A program made the translations under genes and the position numbers. Positions 49,705 through 60,538 of a DNA stretch of 64,000 nt are shown here, piece after piece (the stretch's first letter is position 1; each line of letters opens with the position of its first letter). Source of the stretch: Sistotremastrum niveocremeum HHB9708 (Eukaryota; Basidiomycota; Agaricomycetes; Sistotremastrales; Sistotremastraceae); the NCBI GenBank assembly GCA_001630475.1, contig KV419408.1, positions 434,001 through 498,000 on the forward strand. The letters run 5' to 3'. Under the pieces are notes generated by a model. That model was not told the origin of the DNA. It saw only the letters and a list, made by a program, of their open reading frames with translations, and ran no database searches.

Positions 49705-50607
49705 ATGCCGCCACGTTCTCGGAAAGTCAGAAAGGCCCTCAGAGTAAATTTCGTCAAACAAAGTCATGGTCGACACTAACAAATGTGCACAGGCAACTCC
49801 AGAAGAGCTCAAAGCTGCACTCGACCACGAACTCGGCCGAGAGTGATTGCCGATTTCAACAGCGTCGTTCGGCTGAGAGTCTGACATGTAACAGGTCCGG
49901 TGTGCAGTTTTTCAAGTCGACAGAAATCAGCAATGTTCTGCGAGAAGAGATCTGGGCCATTCTAGAAGACATAAGCGGTTTGTCAGGGCTGTAGCCAATG
50001 ATTGTTGCTGTCTTGTTGACAATGCGGTTAGACTGCGCACATCGTCGTTCGGGTGGAATGTGCAAGAGAAAGAGGAAGAGGTGTTCCACCCCGACGGGCG
50101 TCTTATGGTGCTGTTCCTGGATTCCCATGAGCCGGAGAATCGAGGTCGTGTAGCGGGCTTCTGCTCTTTCCGGTTCGAGCAGGACGAGGACGACATTATA
50201 TATTGGTGCGGCAAGTGCATGCGATGGCCCTGGCGCTAGGCTGAAACTGCCCCAGCTATGAATTACATGTCGAGCGGAGTGGGAGAGGGAACGGCGTCGG
50301 CGGATTGCTAATCGCCCATCTTGAAACAACAGCACGGATCTGGGGCATGAGCAAGATTTTCCTTACCTGTCTCAATTGTGAGCGAAATCCTGTCCCCAGC
50401 TTTGGTACTCATACCCAACCAGCAAATCCGCGGGCATTCGCATTCTACACACGACACGGGCAAGTCAACCACCACGCATGATTAGCAAAGCTCACAATTT
50501 CCAGATTTGTCATCGACGCGACGTCTCCAAGCCAGGATGCAGATGACGAGGGGTGGGCCGAAGACGTAGACTACGAAATCATGTCGAAAGCAGTCGTGGC
50601 TGAATAG
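49705..50607 (+). CDS. NAA40: N-alpha-acetyltransferase 40 (Nat4/NatD), histone H4/H2A N-terminal
   Basis: This GNAT enzyme acetylates the N-terminal Ser of histones H4 and H2A. The model has at least seven exons, each joined by frame and family logic. MPPRSRKVRKALR is followed by ATPEELKAALDHELGRESGV, then QFFKSTEISNVLREEIWAIL. A 50-nt intron then leads to LRTSSFGWNVQEKEEEVFHP. The acyl-CoA core follows: RGRVAGFCSFRFEQDEDDII then YCYELHVERSGRGNGVGGLL (R-x-x-G-x-G type loop). Then come WGMSKIFLTCLNSNPRAFAF, YTRHGFVIDATSPSQD and DVDYEIMSK. The intron inside RHG/FVID (50460-50504, 45 nt) begins with GC rather than GT. Length, about 200 residues, fits the family. The gene is between two zinc transporter paralogues, which probably has no functional meaning. 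Confidence 0.85.
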
Positions 50608-50755
50608 AGTCTAGTTTTTTAGTCTTGTCATAGAGAAGCGGTGTTTCAGGGTCCGCTATCTCCGTCCCCTTAAAAGTTTCCGTGCCAGGTCGTCATTTAT
50701 CAAAATCCCCTCTCACTCTCCTTCTCCTCGTCCCGTCCAGCGTCCAGCGTCCGTA

Positions 50756-52482
50756 ATGAAGATGGGCATGTCCAGATCAACCAGGATTGTGCTCTTGCTC
50801 GTCATTGACATCGTCTTCTTCTTCGTCGAGCTCATCTCAGGTACTTACCCTCCTCACTTTCTTGTACTGCCATTCACTCCTTTCCTCAGGCTATGCTGTT
50901 GGTTCTCTGGCTTTGGTCGCGGACAGTTTCCACATGCTCAAGTGCGTCTTGATCTTCTGTTTTGTGCATCGTTCGTGCTCATAGACATCACCTCACAGCG
51001 ATATCTTGAGTTTGATTGTGGCCCTCTATGCGATAAAGGTAGGGCGCACTAAAACCATCGCGGACCTTGCTTATCTGGGTTACTTGCCAGCTTTCCAAAA
51101 CATCCCCTACCTCTCGGTACTCCTACGGCTGGCACCGCGCCGAAATTCTCGCCGCTTTGGTCAATGGCGTCTTCCTACTTGCTCTTTGTTTCTCCATCTT
51201 CATGGAAGCCCTCGAACGCTTCTTCAGCACCCCAGGTAAGCCGTCCACTTCGTTCTGCCACCCCTTCCTGACTTTGTCGTGAAGAAATTTCAAGCCCCCG
51301 TCTCATCGTCATTGTTGGATCCCTCGGTCTGGCGTCAAACATCGTCGGCTTGTTCTTGTTCCACGGTGCGTCGCATTACCGTACTCCTAGGCAGATCCTG
51401 ATACATACCCATAGAGCACGATCACTCACACGATCATGCCCACACTGAGCCTAAAGCTGGATCTAATCCATCGGAAACAACTCCGCTCTTGGACGCTTCT
51501 GAGGAAGAATACCCTGAGTCTTACGGTCACCCGATCCAAACCCGAGCTCTTGTCTCGCAACGTGCCCGTGAAATTCAGTACGAACGCGCTTCTTCGCCCA
51601 CCCCCAGCTCTGAAGATCAAAATGTCCACGGCGAATCGTCTCCTGGAGCCGACGGCGAGACTCTCGTCGGGGGTTCAGCCGCTCATCATGACCACGATGG
51701 ACACTCTAGACGCGATTCGCAGGCTACGATTTCTCCCAACAACAACCATGGCCATAGCCACGGCAAGGCTGGAGCTATGAACATGCAAGCCCTTGTCCTT
51801 CACGTACTGGGCGACGCTCTCGGAAACGTCGGTGTCATCGCGACTGGTTTGGTCATCTGGCTTTCAAGCTGGCAATACAAGGATTACTTTGATCCTTGTA
51901 TCAGTTTGTTCATCACCGTGATCATCTTCTCATCTGCCATGCCACTGGGTTCGTACAGTCCACTTTGTGTCGGCCTCTTGCTGATCTTGTGTTCAGTTCG
52001 CAGCGCTTCTTTCATTCTTTTGCAAGGTGTTCCTTCGCAGGTCTCTCTCGACGAAGTCGAAAAGTCTATCAGAGAGGTCCCTGGAGTCAAAGATCTCCAC
52101 GATCTCCACGTCTGGCAGCTGTCAGAGACCAAGAACGTCGCCTCTGTCCATGTTACCGTCCCGACAAAAGCTGATTTCATGCCAATGGCCACTGCAATCA
52201 AAAAGGCCCTCCATCACCACAACATCCACTCCTGCACCATCCAGCCTGAATTTGTAGAGCAGCAAGAAGTCGACTCCATCAGCATGGTGCGTATCCTGTC
52301 CATCTTTCATCGGACGTCGATGCTAAATTTTTGCGCTGATTCAGACTGCTTCTGACTCGCAATGCCGCATTGCATGTCCACCTGATCAGTGCGGCCCGGA
52401 TAATGTATGTTGTCCTCCGTCAGGGCAGACGACATTGGAGATTACCACCGGCACGGGTTCGACTACACCACACTCGCACTAA
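50756..52482 (+). CDS. CDF-family zinc transporter (Zrc1/Cot1 type), copy 2
   Basis: This is a paralogue of the gene at 47133-48909, with the same predicted role in vacuolar or ER zinc sequestration. The start MKMGMSRSTRIVLLLVIDIV enters helix 1. Spliced exons give YAVGSLALVADSFHML and YSYGWHRAEILAALVNGVFL, then ALCFSIFMEALERFFSTP. The His-rich loop (LFLFHEHDHSHDHAHTEPK; later HHDHDGHSRRDSQ and NNNHGHSHGKAG) is richer in His than that of copy 1. Helix 5 has VLHVLGDALGNVGVIATGLV. The C-terminal domain reads VKDLHDLHVWQLSETKNVAS. The last exon adds the Cys tail (CRIACPPDQCGPDNVCCPPS) and ends TTPHSH. The ATG at 50756 is followed three codons later by another Met, so the precise start may be either. 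Confidence 0.93.
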
Positions 52483-53111
52483 GAGTTACTAGGAGTGAGA
52501 AAGAGAAGTGTATCTGTTTTTAGCACTGATGTTGAGCTATCCATGTCTACTTAACCGATTGTAAAATCTTGCTTCTAGTAATACAGCGCCTGAATACTAC
52601 TATAATAAAGAGGCATTCGGTGCTCGGCATCGGCGACCTACTCAAAAAGCGTCAGTAAGGTCAGCCAGACGGACATTATTCAGCTTGACGTGAAAACCAT
52701 CAGGACTCATTCAAGTCGGCAGCAACGTCGGCTCCGGATCCGCGATGTGCACTCTCCTCTGCCCTTCGTCAAGCCACGCTTGACCTCTCTGCCCTTCGTT
52801 ATGTCTGAGGCCAACACACGCGAGTCTTCAAGTTTTTGCATTTCATCAGCTCCTATACTGACCCGCTCGAACCCCCCTCCAGTCATCAACTAGGACGCGT
52901 ATGTCTTCACTGAAGACTTTAAATTTGATTAAGCCTGCGACTCGCAGTCCAAGCGCCACTCGCCTAGCTCCAGTATTTCGTCGTCGTACGGCCATCACAC
53001 GAATCTCTGGGACAGCGATGCTACCTCCAGCCTGTCTCGGTCGCCACTTCTCGCCACGGTGTCCCAAAGCTCGAGGCCTACCTCTACTACCATGGCATCC
53101 GCGGTAGTTAG
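52483..53111. other. Region upstream of the trypsin-fold gene
   Basis: About 630 bp. It holds the 3' end of zinc transporter copy 2. An open stretch at 52802-52890 (MSEANTRESSSFCISSAPIL) could be a first exon of the following gene. Between 52895 and 53105 a Ser-rich frame (DSQSKRHSPSSSISSSYGHH) is preceded by an in-frame stop. I could not build a convincing 5' end. Confidence 0.35.
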
Positions 53112-54815
53112 AAGCTTGGGCCAAAGCTGATCTATCGTACGTCCACGGATGTCTTCCTGCCGCTGTCTGGGCCGTCGCAGGTCCTCCGCAAGATGCAGCT
53201 CCTCACCGTCCACAACCATGGCAAACTCGGCCAGGACCGGTTGTGAGCAACGATTCGTGACAATGTCGGCAGCTTTTCTCTCTCCATAGCGCAGCAATCC
53301 GCGGACTGACACTCCTCTGCAAGACGGTCGGGCTCCTCAACCGCAAGCAGATCAAGCAGACCTCGGTTGACCTCGCTCGCTTCCGTTGGGAGGAGCAGAC
53401 CGAGGACGGTCGTGGCAGGGAGGTTACCAGTCGTATCACCATCTGGATCGGCGTCCTTCCCGACACCAACGGCGACGCAGCCTTCGACTCTGCTCAGGCC
53501 ATTATCGAGCTCCTGAAGAAGTATGAGATCGACGATATCGACATCGCCTTTCGTGAGTCAGAGGCTCAGCTTCTCGCTAGCCCCCTCCTCTACGCCCCCG
53601 TCAACGACGTGCACTCGCTCAAGAGCGTCATCGATTGTATCACGACTGCTCTCAGTCTTCTATCGCTGGGTTGAGGACCCTCCATATGCAGGGCACCCTC
53701 GGCTTCTACTTCAAGATCGGCGAGGATCTGTATGGCGTCACTGCGCGCCACGTGCTGTTCGCGACCACGGAGGGCAACGACCTCTACCGCTACAACACCT
53801 GTACGTCTGTCTCCCGTGTCTGCTCTTAGAGGACGGGCGGGTTCCTAACCGCATCTGAACAGCTGCTCCCAAGAAGAATGTCGTTCTCATGGGCAACAGG
53901 GCGTTTGACAACCTTCTCGAGTCCATCCAAGCTCTCATCGGAACCCTGCGGAACACTGTCACCGTCTTGGAGAAGAGGGTCAGTGCGCACGCGGATCGGG
54001 CGAGGGTCGGCAACCAACAAGCAGCGGCGGACCAGGACAAGTTTCAGCAGAGCCTGGACGAGACGAGGGCGACGATTGCGGATCTCAGGAAGTTCTGGGC
54101 GGCATTGAAGAAGGACTGGTCCGCCGTCGACAATCGTGTCATTGGCCACGTCGTCTGGTCACCCCCCATCTCCGGCCTCAACCCCGTGTGCGTCGTCAAG
54201 TTGGACAAGGACAAGTTCATACCAAACCTGAGGGGCAACTCGGTGGATCTAGGTGCGAGCTGACCCCCCGGTCCACTGAGAGTGCCTAGTCTGAATTGTT
54301 TGTGCCTTAGGCACCGAGATTGAGGCTGGCAGGTTTATGAGTCTCCTGTACCCCCGCAACAATGCGCCCTCTAAGTTCGACTATCCCGAGGATAGCCTCT
54401 ACCTGCTCCAAGTCATTCTTGCTGCCAGATCAAGGTGCCCAACAGCCAGGACATCAAGGGTGACCCCACCCGATTCGTCATCAAACGCGGCCACACGACC
54501 CTCATCACGATCGGTCGTCTCAATGGTTTTGAGTCTCACAAGCGCCACTACGGCCTGCTCGGTAACTTCAACTCGATTGAGGCAGCGGTCTACCCGTACG
54601 ACAACAACTCAGGTCCGTTTTCTCGAGGCACTGACTCCGGAGCTGCAATTATCGGCACGAACCACGACTTTGTCGCCCAGCTCACTGGCGGTACTGGGTC
54701 CACCGATTCGTCCGACATCACCTATGGTACGCCCATGGAGTGGCTCTGGGACAAGGTCATCAAGGTCGAGTTCCCCAGGGCTGTCCTCTTCTTCAACGGC
54801 CCCGCCACCCACTAG
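53112..54815 (+). pseudogene. Trypsin-fold Agaricomycete family protein, frame broken
   Basis: The pieces match a protein family I recall as expanded in Agaricomycetes and not functionally characterised. Pieces in order: LGPKLIYRTSTDVFLPLSGP; IWIGVLPDTNGDAAFDSAQA; IDIAFRESEAQLL; GTLGFYFKIGEDLYGVTARH (His like a trypsin-fold catalytic His, codon 53749-53751); a helical segment of about 90 residues (53870-54130); VIGHVVWSPPISGLNPVCVV; and RGTDSGAAIIG (Ser codon 54636-54638 in a GDSG-like setting). Introns at about 53246-53296 and 53803-53861 are convincing. However the frame must shift by one base near 53651-53660 and again near 54420-54427. No intron of plausible size fits either place. The segment before VCVV also seems short and lacks the Asp I expect there. 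It is either a decaying gene or a functional gene with base-call errors, since both shifts lie beside short homopolymers. Confidence 0.6.
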
Positions 54816-55687
54816 GGCCACAACTGTAAATCTCTGCTTCGTCCACACTGATCACAATAACAGGTTTTATGGACGAATTCTTTGTTTTGATGGGCGTGAA
54901 GGGTTTCATGTATGGGTTCCATCATTTGTGGTAAACCGTGCTGAATGATTGAAATGAATGTTTTTGGTTTTTGGTTCCAAGAATGATTTTCGAGGATAAC
55001 ATCTGACTTCGATGTGTTCTTCGGCTTCTCTTCGCGCGGTTCATGCTTCTAAATGTCTACATTTCTGTGTTGCCAAGGACCACATCTCCCATCCATGACC
55101 ACTGCTTTGACGGTCCGTTGTCGGCAGGAACATCAACGGTGAGCATTATACTTTGTGCGGGTCCTATTAAATTACCTCGTTTATCATTCTTGATGCATCT
55201 GTGGCCATTGCTTGTATTTCGGCGACCAACTCTTGCTGATGTGTTATTACAGTAATACAGTATTGCGTTTCTTGTGGTCGATGGCACAACATGTTTTTTC
55301 ATACAAAGAAGTCTCCACAACTGAGATGGATGAGATCCTCATGCCCAGAATACCAACCAACGTAACGATTCCACCCCAATGACCAAGGTGATCTGCCTTT
55401 GCTGCTCGCACACTCTAGATGATGTTTGTCCATCGCCTTACATATGAAAGTCGAAACTATGTCATGCGAATCAAACGATGAATCAAATATAGACGTTCGA
55501 CTACGATGGATAAAATAGTTAGCCTTTGTATGCAAAGAAGAACGCGTGTCCGCAACAAAACCCAAGGCCAAGGTCGCAGACGGCGCCTATCGAGTTTTCG
55601 GTGAAAGCCGAAAAAAGTTAAGCGCTGTCGCTTGGCCCGTTATATCCGCTCCTCTTTCTTCCACACCACCTAGCCAGCACAGAAAAC
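54816..55687. other. Intergenic region upstream of RIO2
   Basis: About 870 bp. A 90-codon minus-strand frame at 55299-55571 has no recognisable domain. The region holds the promoter of RIO2 and the 3' end of the preceding broken gene. I see nothing else. Confidence 0.4.
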
Positions 55688-57601
<1,914 letters not shown>

Positions 57602-57723
57602 GGTCGTCGGGTTTTACTGATCTTATTACTTTGGGTGGCTATACATTAATTTTATGCGATGCTAATACGAAAAATCGAGTTCGTGAGTGGACGCAGTTCT
57701 CTTATAAAGAGTTTCGGGATCAG

Positions 57724-58634
57724 TTACAATGCACGGCTTGTAGCGAGTGGCGTGATGAAAGAGTCGATCGAGTGTTGCCTGTATGCGTCGATTTCTTGCT
57801 GAGTGGCTCCGGGGTGCTGTAGATACCAATTCTGAGAAGATTTAGTGTACCTGAAAGCTGGTGTGGAATGAAGACTACCTTGCGTTCGAGTTCCAAGTAT
57901 TCAGTGCGCATGTTGGTCAAATCCCTCTGAATGCCAGCAGTAACCATCTGTGCATCGTCAGCCAATAACTCGCAAACTCCATATCAAAAACATACCCTCG
58001 ACGCTTTGGTCTTGAGTGTGCACCACGGTTCGAGCTTGGACGATGGCACGGGATACTTGTGCGCGGCAGACAGCTGTTTGTGCATGCCCTCGACGCGTTT
58101 TTCAAGGCTTGACAAGTAGATCGTACGACGATGATTCACACTGATGTTTTGACTAGAAACAGGGATCAGAAAAAAGCACAGCGAGCATGAAAAAAAGGTC
58201 TCGTACATCTCCTCTTCGGTGAAAATCTCGCGTTCGAGAGCGTGGTGCCATGGTTTACGGGTGCGGCCTGATTTCGAGGTCGGAGTGGGCTTGTAGCTTT
58301 TTATCGCTGATGGAGGTCTGGCTGAGGGTGCCGGTGTGGTTGGTGTGGTTGGAGAAGGAGGTAGAGGTACTTGGATGGGGTCGAAGGGAGGGGTGGGCGG
58401 ATCAGACGTGTTTTGGGCTATGGCTTTGGGGTCGGGGTAGGCATAGTAGGTCTGATGGGGCGTGTCGATGACGGGATGCGACGATGGGAAGGGGTTGTAG
58501 AGCTGCTGGTGATAAAGATGCGACTGGGGCAAGTGCACATTTTCGAGCTGGGTCAGGAAAGGCTCGTACTCGGGGATGGATTGGGAAAGGTCAAGAGGCA
58601 TCGTATTGGTGAGCGAGAAGCGACGAAGGTACAT
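57724..58634 (-). CDS. Agaricomycete coiled-coil protein A, unknown function
   Basis: I do not recognise a named family. The N-terminal half is Pro/Tyr/Ser-rich and disordered (YHQQLYNPFPSSHPVIDTPH). A conserved-looking block follows: GRTRKPWHHALEREIFTEEE. After an intron comes the helical module HRRTIYLSSLEKRVEGMHKQ, then PVPSSKLEPWCTLKTKASR. An intron then leads to MVTAGIQRDLTNMRTEYLEL, and the last exon is NWYLQHPGATQQEIDAYRQH with the end TSRAL. Two starts are possible: 58634 (MYLRRFSLTNTM) or 58601 (MPLDLSQSIPEYEPF). The helical module and its last intron position resemble the gene at 59610-60189. It might be a short transcription-factor-like dimeriser, but no DNA-binding basic region is evident. 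Confidence 0.75.
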
Positions 58635-58730
58635 GGACTATATACTGACAAGACATGGATTGTATAGCTGACAGGTCGAGGAGAGACAGAAAATTGAAAC
58701 TCCGCGAAATCACACTTGGTCAGATCTTAG
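58635..58730. promoter_or_regulatory. 96-bp bidirectional promoter
   Basis: Only 96 bp (129 bp if the later Met is used) separate the start codons of the coiled-coil gene and SPF30. No TATA box is clear. Confidence 0.5.
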
Positions 58731-59514
58731 ATGGACCCTCAAGAGCTAGAAACTTACCAGGCGCAGCTTTCTCAGGTGGAGTTGGCGCTGGCCGCAGATC
58801 CAGGCAATGAAGAGCTGTCGTCGCTCCGGGCAGAGCTGGCGGAGCTGATTGAGCTGACGGAGGCGTCGCTGGCGCAGTCCGAGTCGAGCAAGGCGGCGGA
58901 GGCACAGCGCAAGTCGGCGACGACGACGACGACGAACACGACGAGTGCATCGTTTGGGGCGGGTGACGAGGTGCTGGCCAAGTATTCTGGGGATGGGACG
59001 TTCTATCCAGCACGAGTGACATCGGTGGGGGGATCCGCCGATCATCGAGTGTACAGCATTGTGTTCAAGGGGTACAACACGACGGAGGTGGTCACTGGGT
59101 CGTCGCTGAAGCCGATACCGCCTGGGTACGTGCACAACGCCACGACGGCGTCGACGTCAAAGCGGAAGATGACACAGGAGGAGGAGGACGAGCGCGAGCG
59201 GAAGAAGAAGAAGAACGAAAAGAAACTGGAGACGCGGGCCGCAAAGGCAAAGGAGCAGAACGAAAAGCAGGCGACCTGGCAGAAATTCACAAAGAAAGCG
59301 GAGAAAAAGGGCGTGCAGATAGCCGGGGTCGCCGGGACGAGCATCTTCAAGACCCCGGAGAATCCGCTTGGACGAGGCAAGTCTCTTCGCTGTTTTCGAT
59401 TCCCACCTGACCCCCGATCCAGTTGGTGTCACCGGCTCCGGCAAGGGCATGACAGATTATGCTCAGCGCAACAAACACATCTTCAAGCCCGACGGAACCG
59501 GAGACTCCAAATAG
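58731..59514 (+). CDS. SPF30: Tudor-domain splicing factor SPF30 (SMN-like)
   Basis: SPF30 is a U2-associated, SMN-related protein needed for assembly of the mature spliceosome. The N-terminus is helical (MDPQELETYQAQLSQVELAL). The Tudor domain, about residues 75-130, reads GDEVLAKYSGDGTFYPARVT then VYSIVFKGYNTTEVVTGSSL. A Lys/Glu-rich helix follows (DERERKKKKNEKKLETRAAK), then WQKFTKKAEKKGVQIAG and SIFKTPENPLGR. The last exon completes the family ending VGVTGSGKGMTDYAQRNKH, then IFKPDGTGDSK. The joining intron (59377-59422, 46 nt) starts with GCAAGT, a GC-AG intron. If it is ignored the frame stays open into the next gene to 59846, which would be a false fusion. The protein is about 245 residues. 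Confidence 0.9.
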
Positions 59515-59609
59515 TCTTTCCCTTCTTTGGCCATTCCTGCTCCATTTCCGGCTATCATGCACGCTTGAGCTTCTATAAGACCGTCATCTCATCTCCTCAA
59601 TTTCTCGCC

Positions 59610-60189
59610 ATGTCTTCCGTCGTCTACGCCCCTCGCCCTGTTTCATCCTACCACCCCCTCCTTCTTGCCGACGTCGACGACGTCCAGTCCACCGACCAGG
59701 ACTCCCCCACCTCCTCGTCCTTTCCCGACAGCCCCTCCACCGACGACTCTGCTCCCTTCACCCCAAAAGTCATCCATCGATGCACATCTCGCAAACGCAA
59801 ACGGGCAGACTCCCCCGAGTCGTGTTATCGTATCTCGGACACGTAGTATGATACCTGCATCTACCGAACATTTATATTCATTCCCCTCTAGACATGATAT
59901 ATCCTATCATGCTCGTCGTCGTCTATACGCCGAGTCACTAGAGCAGTACTGTCTTCGTCTCGAGGCCCACTTGAAATCTATGGGTATCACCCCCGTTCCC
60001 TTTGAAAGGGCAAGCCATTCTCATCGTGGACTCAGCCCCATGTCCGCTGCCGTAAACCCCTCCCCTCATCTTCACACTCTACAAATATTCACCCGTCCCC
60101 TTCAGACGATGATCGCAGTCATGCACGAGGACGCCATGGTCCTGTACCAAAATCTTGACATCGAACTGACCACAAATGTCAACATTTAA
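59610..60189 (+). CDS. Agaricomycete coiled-coil protein B, related to protein A
   Basis: I do not recognise a named family. The start MSSVVYAPRPVSSYHPLLLA leads into an acidic Ser-rich segment (SSSFPDSPSTDDSAPFTPK) and a basic patch (TSRKRKRADSP). The frame then ends. A second frame continues as PASTEHLYSFPSRHDISYHA, RRRLYAESLEQYCLRLEAHL and KSMGITPVPFERA. The two frames are offset by one base around a CCCCC run at 59812-59816. Either a base-call error or an unrecognised very short intron lies there. A 54-nt stop-free GT-AG intron (about 60049-60102) probably separates GLSPMSAA from TMIAVMHEDAMVLYQNLDIE. That intron position matches the one in protein A. The gene lies 95 bp after SPF30 on the same strand. 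Confidence 0.6.
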
Positions 60190-60538
60190 TTTTTGATCAA
60201 TTCTCGCTAATGGACTTAGCCATTTGTCTTTAGGAATCTCATACTCGCCACCGGAGCGTGTCGTTTGAGCGTGCGCGATCGTATTAGCAACCTGAGATCG
60301 GTTTCCCTTCTTGACAAGTAATGTTGTATTTTTTTGAGGTCTGGTCTCGCATCATGTTGTTTTGGTCACGCCGGTGAATCAGCTAGGGAATGTACTGGAG
60401 TCAGATGTTCAGCATGTATTTTCTCCTCGGTATGAACAGAACTACATTTAGATGTACGCAGTGTAAACAAAATTGTAACCTGATTTCCTGGCGCCTGTTT
60501 GAGCGCGCAAGCGCCCGTGTCTTCCTTGAAGCACTCTC
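60190..60538. other. Intergenic spacer
   Basis: About 350 bp between coiled-coil gene B and the helicase gene, both on the plus strand. I see no gene or named element. Confidence 0.45.

Noticed and set aside
55299-55571. 90-codon minus-strand frame between the trypsin-fold gene and RIO2
   Set aside because: It has no domain or conserved block that I can recognise. I leave it as spacer.
58731-59846. A fused SPF30 plus downstream protein of 371 residues
   Set aside because: The fusion arises only if the GC-AG intron is ignored. Splicing it restores the conserved SPF30 ending and a stop at 59512-59514.
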